Notes under the pieces: generated by a model | Told to the model about the DNA's origin: nothing | The model's input: only the letters and a program-made list of their open reading frames with translations | Database searches by the model: none | In this document: in pieces, positions 6,901 through 12,683 of the stretch | Layout: each line of letters begins with the position of its first letter | Numbering within the stretch: the stretch's first letter is position 1 | NCBI GenBank assembly: GCA_047615875.1 | Contig: JBLHGU010000140.1 | Location: 1-12,683 of the forward strand | Direction: 5' to 3' | Length of the DNA: 12,683 bases | Source: JBLHGU01 sp047615875 | GTDB lineage: Bacteria; Pseudomonadota; Gammaproteobacteria; Arenicellales; CAJQKF01 | Program-made: the position numbers and the translations under genes

Positions 6901-8574
6901 GATAAAGTGAATGACTGGATTGCCAGAGTACGTCACTCGACGCCAGGTGTTGGACTAATTTCACCACCACCACATCATGATATTTATTCCATTGAAGATC
7001 TGGCGCAGCTTATTCATGATTTAAAGAATGTAAACCCGACTGCTCGCGTCAGCGTTAAGCTGGTTTCTGAGATTGGTGTGGGAACGGTTGCAGCAGGTGT
7101 CTGCAAGGCGCATGCCGATCACGTCTTGATTTCCGGATCCGAGGGCGGCACGGGCGCTAGCCCATTAACCTCGACCATGCACGCTGGATCTGAATGGGAA
7201 ATAGGTTTAGCGGAAACCCATCAAACATTAGTTATGAATGATTTACGAGGACGCATTGCAGTTCAGGCCGATGGCGGCATGCGTACCGGTAGAGATGTCG
7301 CAATAGCCGCATTACTCGGTGCGGATGAAGTGGGTTTTGGTACGATCGCTCTAATCAGTCAGGGCTGTATCTTTATGCGTAAGTGTCACCTGAATACCTG
7401 TCCAGTAGGGGTTGCGACTCAGGATCCGGAATTGCGTAAGAAATTTACTGGTAAGCCGGAAGATGTGGTTAACTTCTTTATGTTTATTGCCGAAGAAACC
7501 CGCGAGTGGATGGCGAAATTGGGTTACCGAAGTTTTAGCGAAATGATTGGCCATGCAGATCGACTGGATGTGCGTAATGCGGTCGATCACTGGAAAGCTG
7601 AAGGTCTCGACTTTAGTGGAATTTTTACCGTTCCGGACGCGCCGGATGGCGTCGCAATAAGCCAATGTCAAACTCAGGACCATGGTCTGGACCTCGCTCT
7701 GGATAAGCAACTAATTGAAAAAGCCAGATTCGCCATTGATACTGGCAAACCCGTTCGAATCGAGGTTAATGTTGCTAATATCAATCGATCCGTTGGGGCG
7801 ATGTTGTCCGGTGAAATTGCCAGGAAGTATGGTCATGCTGGACTGCCGGCAGATACCATCTATATAAAAGCTGAGGGCAATGGTGGTCAAAGCTTTGGAG
7901 CGTTTTTAGCAGCCGGGGTTACCCTGGAATTAGCCGGTGAAGCAAACGACTATACCGGCAAGGGACTCTCTGGAGGTCGAATTGTTATTTATCCACCAGT
8001 GCAAAGTACCTTAACTGCAGCCGAGAACATTATTGTAGGTAATACAGTAATGTATGGTGCGATTAGTGGCGAAGTATACTTTGCAGGTGTTGCAGGTGAA
8101 CGTTTCGCGGTTCGAAATTCCGGCGCCATGGCAGTTGTTGAGGGCGTAGGCGATCACGGTTGTGAGTATATGACTGGTGGATGTGTCGTTGTGCTTGGTA
8201 GCACAGGGCGAAATTTTGCTGCTGGGATGAGTGGCGGTGTTGCCTATGTATTAGACGCGGACCAGGTGTTTGAGAAGCGCTGTAATCTGGCGATGGTCGA
8301 ACTGGAATCTGTGACTGAAGACGAATGTTCGGGTGATGCGCAGAATTTAGCTGAGTTAATGCAGGACATGACCCGTTTTGATGAACAAAGACTTAAGGGT
8401 CTAATTGAAAATCATAAGCGCTACACCGGTAGTGTTCGTGCTCAGGAAATACTCGATGACTGGGATAACTACCGCCGGCGCTTTATTAAGGTGATGCCAG
8501 TTGAATATCGCAAGGCGCTCGAAAAAATGAGTGTCGCGCAAGAGTCCGATGTTTCAATAGTGGCTAGTGCCTGA
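3964..8574 (+). CDS. gltB: Glutamate synthase (NADPH) large (alpha) subunit
   Basis: This subunit transfers the amide nitrogen of glutamine to 2-oxoglutarate, giving two glutamates, with electrons from the GltD subunit; with glutamine synthetase it assimilates ammonia in the cytoplasm. The 1536 residues cover the full family length. A propeptide of about 21 residues precedes Cys22 (DSCGIGF), the N-terminal nucleophile of the class II amidotransferase domain (about 22-430), which also has HQRFSTNTFPSWELAQP (from His233) and HNGEINTVRGN (from His255). A central domain follows. The FMN-binding synthase domain (about 800-1190) carries GAMSFGSIS near 889, SNTGEGGE, GSEGGTGASP and QADGGMRTG. The 3Fe-4S cysteines are C1135, C1141 and C1146 (C-x5-C-x4-C). 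A C-terminal GXGXG-type domain has GNGGQSFGAF from G1305 and YTGKGLSGG. All key residues are present. It starts at TTG with a good ribosome site, and gltD follows after 54 nt in the same operon. Confidence 0.98.
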   Translation: MNGGQKRAKQGLYDPRNEHDSCGIGFIADIHNRQSHKIVRDGLTILANLTHRGAVGADPLAGDGAGILIQLPDRLIRSECESLGLTLPDAGAYAVGMVFLPGNDATRRECEFALEQMTKTEGQHVIGWRDVPVNNDCLGYSVKSNEPVIRQFIVGRGDNCQDKDAFERKLFVIRKQAHFRIHGLAPEGHEDFYVASMSSRTLLYKGMVLANNLPTFYRDLEDERLESALALVHQRFSTNTFPSWELAQPLRFLCHNGEINTVRGNINWMLARRHNMRSPLLGEDLEKLWPLIGDGNSDSATFDNCLELLLAGGYSLAHAVMLMIPEAWLDNPLMDEQRRAFYEYHAAVMEPWDGPAAVAFTDGKQIGATLDRNGLRPARYLITDDGRVIMSSEMGVLDIDEKSIIKKWRLQPGKMFLIDLEQGRIIDDEELKQDLTSARPYQQWLDETQIKLEDVPAEVFAMAPDPATLLDRQQAFGYSREDVEFFLKPMAISGLDPVGSMGRDIPPAVLSHRPKILFDYFKQNFAQVTNPPIDPIREELVMSLVSLIGPRPNLLDLESGGKNKRLEVRQPILSNMDLEKIRRIEDYEESTFRTYTLDLIYSADQGAAGMAAAIEAMCEKTKALVEDRGFNILILSDRGVDSDHIAIPSLLATGAVHHYLIREGLRTEVGLVVETGEARQVHDFCLLAGYGAEAINPYLALDSITEMLPRLDTDISLVDAHAHFIKAISKGMLKVMSKMGISTYQSYCGAQIFDAVGLNSQFIEKYFTGTATAVEGIGLEHVAGETARRHRAAYSDDPVLLNSLEVGGELAYRLRGEDHVWTPETISLLQHAVRTGDYEKFREYSSTMDSQGSKLKNLRALFEFKLDRDPVPLDEVEPASEIVKRFATGAMSFGSISWEAHTTLAIAMNRLGGRSNTGEGGEEAERYKPLSNGDSIRSRVKQIASGRFGVHAEYLVNADDIQIKMAQGAKPGEGGQLPGDKVNDWIARVRHSTPGVGLISPPPHHDIYSIEDLAQLIHDLKNVNPTARVSVKLVSEIGVGTVAAGVCKAHADHVLISGSEGGTGASPLTSTMHAGSEWEIGLAETHQTLVMNDLRGRIAVQADGGMRTGRDVAIAALLGADEVGFGTIALISQGCIFMRKCHLNTCPVGVATQDPELRKKFTGKPEDVVNFFMFIAEETREWMAKLGYRSFSEMIGHADRLDVRNAVDHWKAEGLDFSGIFTVPDAPDGVAISQCQTQDHGLDLALDKQLIEKARFAIDTGKPVRIEVNVANINRSVGAMLSGEIARKYGHAGLPADTIYIKAEGNGGQSFGAFLAAGVTLELAGEANDYTGKGLSGGRIVIYPPVQSTLTAAENIIVGNTVMYGAISGEVYFAGVAGERFAVRNSGAMAVVEGVGDHGCEYMTGGCVVVLGSTGRNFAAGMSGGVAYVLDADQVFEKRCNLAMVELESVTEDECSGDAQNLAELMQDMTRFDEQRLKGLIENHKRYTGSVRAQEILDDWDNYRRRFIKVMPVEYRKALEKMSVAQESDVSIVASA

Positions 8575-8628
8575 AGCATATTGTGAAGACAGCCAGTTTA
8601 ATCATTGGCATAGCAAGAGGTTTTAAAA

Positions 8629-10068
8629 ATGGGTAAAGCAACAGGCTTTCTCGAAATAAGCAGAAGTGAGCGAGGTTACGCTCCGGCGGACCAACGCAAG
8701 AAGAATTATGCAGAATTTTATGTTCCTCTGGGAGATCAGGAAACTCGTAACCAGGCTGCGCGTTGTATGGACTGTGGCATACCTTACTGCCATACCGGTT
8801 GCCCGGTTAATAATATCATTCCGGAATGGAATGATCTTGTATATGAGAATCGTTGGCAAGAAGCGCTTACCGTGTTGCATTCAACTAATAATTTCCCTGA
8901 ATTTACTGGCAGAGTCTGTCCCGCACCCTGTGAGGCATCCTGTACATTAAACCTGGAGGATGAACCAGTTACAATTAAAACCATTGAGTGTGCAATTGTT
9001 GACAAAGGCTGGGAAGAGGGCTGGATAAAACCTCAAATTCCACGTCATAAAACGGGTAAACGAGTTGCAGTTATTGGCTCTGGCCCTGCTGGACTGGCCT
9101 GTGCGCAACAGCTCGGTCGTGCCGGGCATCGTGCCGTCGTTTTTGAAAAGAATCGACGCATCGGTGGTCTATTACGTTATGGTATTCCGGATTTCAAAAT
9201 GAGCGCAGACCTGGTTGACCGTCGCGTGTCACAAATGCAGGCAGAGGGCGTTCGATTCAGGCCGAATAGTCATGTTGGCGTGAATGTTCCGGTGGAGAAA
9301 ATCCTTGCGGGATATGATGCTGTGGTTTTAACAGGAGGTTCAGAAAAACCGCGTGACCTCGAGGTGCCAGGACGGGACTTAGATGGTGTTGAATTTGCCA
9401 TGGACTTTCTAACTCAGCAGAACCGACGGCTAGGCAATGAAAGCTTTACTGAGAAGGATATTACCGCGACAGGAAAACATATTGTAGTTATTGGTGGCGG
9501 CGATACCGGAGCTGACTGTGTGGGTACATCCAACCGCCAGGGCGCAGCTTCAGTAACACAACTGGAGATTATGCCGAAGCCGCCAGAGAAAGAAGACAAA
9601 CTATTGACCTGGCCTAATTGGCCGCTAAAGTTGCGTAGCTCAACTTCCCACGAGGAAGGTTGCGACAGAGATTGGTCTATTGGTACACAGTCTGTGCAAG
9701 GTGAAAATGGCATCGTAACCGGGCTAAATCTTGTGCGGCTGGAATGGCAGCAGAATGACAAGGGTCAATGGCAAATGTTAGAGGTCAAAGGCAGTGAGTT
9801 CACTATCAAGGCAGACTTGATACTGCTCGCTATGGGGTTTGTCCATCCGATACACGAGGGACTTATAAATGATCTCGGAGTTGGCCTGGACGGCCGTGGC
9901 AATGTAAACGCCGATGAGCAAAATTATCAGACTTCTGTAGATAATATTTTTTCGGCTGGCGATATGCGCCGCGGACAATCATTGGTTGTCTGGGCAATTA
10001 GAGAAGGCCGGCAGGCTGCCCGGGCTGTGGATGAATATTTGCTGGGTTATTCTGAGTTGCCCAGATAA
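8629..10068 (+). CDS. gltD: Glutamate synthase (NADPH) small (beta) subunit
   Basis: This subunit oxidises NADPH through FAD and passes electrons over iron-sulfur clusters to the GltB FMN site. It has 479 residues, close to the usual length of about 472. N-terminal cluster cysteines are C46, C49, C54 and C58 (CMDCGIPYCHTGCP), then C97, C101 and C105 (CPAPCEASC). The FAD Rossmann motif is GSGPAG (150-155), and the NADPH Rossmann motif is GGGDTG (289-294). The C-terminal FAD-contact region has NIFSAGDMRRGQSLVVWAI. The ATG at 8629 has AAGAGG 8 nt upstream. No terminator is visible in the 54-nt gap after gltB, so the two genes should share one transcript. In many gammaproteobacteria other core genes follow gltD; here a tRNA gene follows. 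No missing residues or breaks are seen. Confidence 0.98.
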   Translation: MGKATGFLEISRSERGYAPADQRKKNYAEFYVPLGDQETRNQAARCMDCGIPYCHTGCPVNNIIPEWNDLVYENRWQEALTVLHSTNNFPEFTGRVCPAPCEASCTLNLEDEPVTIKTIECAIVDKGWEEGWIKPQIPRHKTGKRVAVIGSGPAGLACAQQLGRAGHRAVVFEKNRRIGGLLRYGIPDFKMSADLVDRRVSQMQAEGVRFRPNSHVGVNVPVEKILAGYDAVVLTGGSEKPRDLEVPGRDLDGVEFAMDFLTQQNRRLGNESFTEKDITATGKHIVVIGGGDTGADCVGTSNRQGAASVTQLEIMPKPPEKEDKLLTWPNWPLKLRSSTSHEEGCDRDWSIGTQSVQGENGIVTGLNLVRLEWQQNDKGQWQMLEVKGSEFTIKADLILLAMGFVHPIHEGLINDLGVGLDGRGNVNADEQNYQTSVDNIFSAGDMRRGQSLVVWAIREGRQAARAVDEYLLGYSELPR

Positions 10069-10085
10069 TTTATGAACAGTATATT
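10057..10085 (+). promoter_or_regulatory. Candidate sigma70 promoter of tRNA-Gly
   Basis: TTGCCC (10057-10062, 4 of 6 to consensus) and TATATT (10080-10085, 5 of 6) are separated by exactly 17 nt. Transcription would start near 10092, a few bases before the mature tRNA 5' end at 10099. The -35 element overlaps the last codons of gltD. No terminator lies between the tRNA and the next gene, so this promoter could also serve neuC. Confidence 0.45.
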
Positions 10086-10098
10086 TAAGACGATTCAG

Positions 10099-10172
10099 GC
10101 GGGTGTAGTTCAATGGTAGAACAGGAGCTTCCCAAGCTTCCAATGTGGGTTCGATTCCCATCACCCGCTCCA
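10099..10172 (+). tRNA. tRNA-Gly (anticodon CCC)
   Basis: The 74-nt cloverleaf is complete with an encoded CCA. The acceptor stem is GCGGGTG/CACCCGC, the D-arm GTTC/GAAC, the anticodon stem GGAGC/GCTTC (one G-T wobble) and the T-arm GTGGG/CCCAT with loop TTCGATT. The anticodon loop TTCCCAA places CCC at the anticodon, which reads the glycine codon GGG. The sequence resembles E. coli glyU, which has the same anticodon. It lies 30 nt after gltD. The antisense strand has a spurious frame containing VMGIEPTLEAWEAPVLP, a familiar artefact of tRNA genes. Confidence 0.97.
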
Positions 10173-10207
10173 GCATGTTTATGGTCCAGCATAGTAAGGG
10201 GTAAATT

Positions 10208-11383
10208 TTGACTGCTCCGATACGAATTGGAGTGGTCACTGTTGCAAGGTCAGATTTCGGTATCTACTCGCCTTTGTTACAGGCGATGAAAGAAGCTCCT
10301 GACTTCGAGCCCGTGTTGTTGGTATCTGGCATGCATGTCGATCCTCGATTTAACACCATCGGCGAGGTAAAGAAGGCTGGTCTTCCGATCGTTGCCAATT
10401 TTCCTATGTTGGAAGAGGGTGACGATGCATTTTGTGTGGCTCAGTCTATGGCGAATGGAGTGAGTGGCTTTACTAATGCTTTTAGAAAGTTGGCCTTAGA
10501 CTATGTCATGTTGCTTGGTGATCGTTTTGAAATGTTTTCTGCTGCTATAGCTGCATTACCTTTGCAAGTTCCCATGATACATTTGTATGGTGGTGAGGTT
10601 ACTGAGGGAGCAATAGATGAGGCTATTCGTCATTCTATAACCAAGATGGCACACCTTCACTTTACAGCAACCGATGTCTTTGCCAATCGGGTTAAGCAAC
10701 TGGGTGAAGAAGGGTGGCGAGTAAAAGTCGCTGGTGCATTAGCACTAGATCATCTTCGTAGTATGGATTTTGTCGAACCCATTCAGCTTGCAGAGCGTCT
10801 TAATATAGATTTTTCAAGAAAAGTTTTGTTGGTGACATTTCATCCAGTCACCATAGGTGACGTGGATCAGGAAAGAGAAACATTGGAATTTTTTCAAGCT
10901 CTGGAACAGGCTGACGATTTCGAAATACTGATTACGCACCCTAACGTTGATAGCGGTGGTGGTGTGATAATGAAATCGTTAAAGCAGTTTGTTTCGCGCC
11001 ACAATAACGCACATTTGTTTGGCAATCTTGGTGTCCAGCTTTATTTCAGTGTTATGCGGTGCGCGGTTGCTATGGTCGGCAACTCCTCCTCAGGAATTAT
11101 CGAGGCAGCTTCTTTCGCTTTACCTGTTGTTAATGTGGGAATACGTCAACAGGGTCGATTGAGGGCGAGGAATGTACTGGATGTAGCCTGTGATACAGAG
11201 AGTATTTATGCCGCAATAGTAAAGGCTACCTCTACTGAATTCAGAAACTCACTGAAGGGTTTAGTGAATCCTTATGGCAGGTCGGATGCAGCGGGGTTTA
11301 TATTAAATACACTTCGAGAGCGTCCAGATCGGCAAAAACTCCTGAGTAAAAAATTCATCGATATTGCCCCATCAGATGATTAA
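10208..11383 (+). CDS. neuC: UDP-N-acetylglucosamine 2-epimerase (hydrolysing), NeuC/LegG family
   Basis: NeuC-type enzymes convert UDP-GlcNAc to ManNAc plus UDP, and LegG-type enzymes act on UDP-diacetylbacillosamine. Both are early cytoplasmic steps toward nonulosonic (sialic/legionaminic-type) acids for surface glycans. The 391 residues show the GT-B-like family signatures: VARSDFGIYSPLL (12-24, equivalent to the usual GTRADYG region), VSGMHVDPRF, LLGDRFEMFSAAIAALP, GGEVTEGAIDEAIRHSITKM, TFHPVT and VGNSSSGIIEAASFALPVVN with RQQGRLRARNVLD. One departure is GALALD (176-181), where relatives usually have GAPGLD. The TTG start at 10208 has AAGGGG 6 nt upstream and puts the first beta-strand at residue 5. 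NeuC versus LegG substrate cannot be told from sequence by eye. No neuB or neuA homologue lies in the window. Confidence 0.9.
   Translation: MTAPIRIGVVTVARSDFGIYSPLLQAMKEAPDFEPVLLVSGMHVDPRFNTIGEVKKAGLPIVANFPMLEEGDDAFCVAQSMANGVSGFTNAFRKLALDYVMLLGDRFEMFSAAIAALPLQVPMIHLYGGEVTEGAIDEAIRHSITKMAHLHFTATDVFANRVKQLGEEGWRVKVAGALALDHLRSMDFVEPIQLAERLNIDFSRKVLLVTFHPVTIGDVDQERETLEFFQALEQADDFEILITHPNVDSGGGVIMKSLKQFVSRHNNAHLFGNLGVQLYFSVMRCAVAMVGNSSSGIIEAASFALPVVNVGIRQQGRLRARNVLDVACDTESIYAAIVKATSTEFRNSLKGLVNPYGRSDAAGFILNTLRERPDRQKLLSKKFIDIAPSDD
10209..10238 (+). promoter_or_regulatory. 13-bp RNA hairpin over the neuC start codon
   Basis: Bases 10209-10221 pair with 10226-10238 without a mismatch around an ACGA loop (10222-10225). 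Three pairs are G-U wobbles: T10213-G10234, G10214-T10233 and G10219-T10228. The stem takes in the last two bases of the TTG start and the first nine codons after it, while the AAGGGG ribosome site (10196-10201) stays outside. The symmetry makes the opposite strand encode a near-copy of the N-terminus (MTTPIRIGAV against MTAPIRIGVV). A translational brake is a reasonable inference, but selection on this structure is unproven. Confidence 0.6.
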
Positions 11384-11392
11384 GTAGACTGA

Positions 11393-12683
11393 TTAGTCAT
11401 TTGCTGAAGATTGGATTTCCACAAAGCTATTTTCCCAGTTGGCCTTAATCTTACCAGTAAATTCCTGTGGTAGAGGAATTCTACAAACCCAGTCTGCGGA
11501 GAATCTTTCACAAAACATCCGGCGGCGACCAAAGCGGGTGCAATGTTGGTTTTTGTGCCAGCGAAACTCAAGTTTTGAAAAGTTTTCGTCTTTTAATGTT
11601 TCAGTAAAAGTTTGGTTGTTTTCTGGTTCTATTGTCAGACACAATTTGCGATCGCTTTTAACTGACTTAGGAACTTGAATGAGAGCATAGTTTCTATAAC
11701 GATCCCGATAGCTTAATAAATTAAATTGTTTATCCAATGGGGTGTAGTTGTTTTGAACTGATTGGAATAATCGTTTATCGAAATTATGGCGTGTGAAACT
11801 TACATCTTTTGCTAATCCCTTGTATTTGGCCCAGTACCTGTTCATTGGATACTCAGGATCTATTGAAGGGCCGCGTCGGTAAACAGTCAGGGTGTTGGCT
11901 GGAACCATGTTATGTACTACGATATTTTTTAAGCCCTGTTGCTTCGCCTGCTCTATTAATCTATCCCACTCCAGGATGGACTCCTCTTGACGAGAGGGTT
12001 TGTTGAGCAAAATATCATCTGCCATGACCATGATGTTTTTTCCGTGCCAGGCGTTAAAAATCAAAATAGAAGACGTAATGATCAGTCCTGTTCTCGCGGC
12101 TACATTTATTCTTCCTAAGGATTGCAGGGTTTGGTGTGTTAACTGACCGATGACGAAACCCACTAAAATTAGTAGTATTAAAAACCAGAAGTAGGCCTGA
12201 TTACTTGTGCGACTAGCATCATTTATATTTATTTTCCAATCCATTAGCACAACCAGAGCTGCCTGACTGCAAAGAACCATAATAGCTACTAAAGATAGGA
12301 TTAGGAGCGTCTGCGTGGATGTTTTAAAACTGTTATTGCCTCTAAGAATTAGGCCCATAAAAAATGCTATAGAAAGCGCTAGCAACCAAAAACTGTCACT
12401 AACCCAATAACTCAGACCCTTTCCTAGTGTAGTTATTATGTTGAGCGGGAGGTGTCTTAAATTCTCATAGCTCATCTGCATGTGGCCAGTGCCAGTAACC
12501 ATTTCCAGGCGAGCACTGGTTCCAGGTGAAGCTATCACCAGGATAACCGCAGCCACTACCCACACTAGCGGGATACAAACGTACCAGTTAAATTTGCCGG
12601 GAATCTGAGTTGGCAATATGGCTATGCAAACTGCTAATACAGCCAGCATGACCATTTCAGAATTTCCGGCTGCAAGGAAAAGA
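11393..12683 (-). CDS. Polytopic membrane protein with C-terminal soluble domain (partial, N-terminus beyond right edge)
   Basis: The frame is open to the right edge. An ATG exists at 12655, but nine in-frame residues (LFLAAGNSE) precede it with no stop. The protein already lies in a membrane segment there, so the true start is probably outside the window and 429 residues are visible. Counting from the ATG, hydrophobic segments lie at about 1-15, 24-42, 89-104, 115-138, 155-172 and 188-204, followed by about 215 mostly hydrophilic residues with several cysteines (HCTRFGRRRMFCERF, DWVCRIP). The GNSE just before a helix and SPGTSARLEM after the second helix faintly resemble DUF6056-type or GT-C-like membrane proteins involved in surface glycan work; this is recall, not a search. 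The stop is 9 nt from the convergent neuC stop, and no terminator separates them. Confidence 0.8.
   Translation of the reverse strand, partial: LFLAAGNSEMVMLAVLAVCIAILPTQIPGKFNWYVCIPLVWVVAAVILVIASPGTSARLEMVTGTGHMQMSYENLRHLPLNIITTLGKGLSYWVSDSFWLLALSIAFFMGLILRGNNSFKTSTQTLLILSLVAIMVLCSQAALVVLMDWKININDASRTSNQAYFWFLILLILVGFVIGQLTHQTLQSLGRINVAARTGLIITSSILIFNAWHGKNIMVMADDILLNKPSRQEESILEWDRLIEQAKQQGLKNIVVHNMVPANTLTVYRRGPSIDPEYPMNRYWAKYKGLAKDVSFTRHNFDKRLFQSVQNNYTPLDKQFNLLSYRDRYRNYALIQVPKSVKSDRKLCLTIEPENNQTFTETLKDENFSKLEFRWHKNQHCTRFGRRRMFCERFSADWVCRIPLPQEFTGKIKANWENSFVEIQSSAND

Noticed and set aside
7351..7710. Minus-strand 119-codon frame inside gltB
   Set aside because: It is antisense to the conserved 3Fe-4S region of gltB; coding constraint on gltB explains it.
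9414..9761. Minus-strand 115-codon frame inside gltD
   Set aside because: It is an antisense shadow of the NADPH-binding domain with no supporting features.
9979..10239. Minus-strand 86-codon frame containing VMGIEPTLEAWEAPVLP
   Set aside because: It is the antisense of tRNA-Gly(CCC), a well-known false protein, and its start mirrors neuC only because of the inverted repeat at 10209-10238.
11384..11398. Bidirectional terminator between neuC and the convergent membrane-protein gene
   Set aside because: Only a 4-bp GACT/AGTC symmetry is present, with no GC-rich stem or T-run.

Overview
This window looks like chromosomal DNA of a gammaproteobacterium, probably free-living. That reading rests on the two-subunit bacterial NADPH glutamate synthase in gltB-gltD order, a tRNA-Gly with a CCC anticodon and encoded CCA that resembles E. 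coli glyU, proteobacterial FecCD/BtuC-type transporter proteins, and moderate base composition. I cannot name a genus from this alone.

Layout, left to right. (1) Positions 1-1478, minus strand: the start of a secreted protein built from tandem repeats of exactly 80 residues (240 bp). Its start is in the window and its end is cut off by the left edge. No stop codon interrupts it. I do not recognise the repeat family, and this is the most novel item here. (2) Positions 1479-1838: non-coding, with a 9-bp hairpin in the probable leader of the repeat gene. (3) Positions 1839-3587, minus strand: a two-gene ABC importer unit, FecCD/BtuC-type permease then ATPase, of the vitamin B12/siderophore/haem class. 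No substrate-binding protein, TonB receptor or B12 riboswitch is visible. (4) Positions 3588-3963: the divergent intergenic region, with a candidate promoter for the transporter and a cluster of ATTGAT/ATCAAT motifs, including a 7-bp dyad, on the gltB side. (5) Positions 3964-10068, plus strand: gltB and gltD, encoding both subunits of NADPH-dependent glutamate synthase, the ammonia-assimilation partner of glutamine synthetase. (6) Positions 10099-10172: tRNA-Gly(CCC) with a plausible sigma70 promoter. (7) Positions 10208-11383: a NeuC/LegG-type hydrolysing UDP-sugar 2-epimerase, 35 nt after the tRNA, with a 13-bp hairpin folded over its TTG start codon. (8) Positions 11393-12683, minus strand: a polytopic membrane protein cut by the right edge and convergent with neuC.

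The gltBD operon is core metabolism. The flanks look more accessory: a large surface or periplasmic repeat protein on the left, and a lone nonulosonic-acid-type enzyme beside a membrane protein on the right. The tRNA marks a possible boundary between the core and accessory parts, but I see no integrase and no duplicated tRNA end in the window to prove an island.
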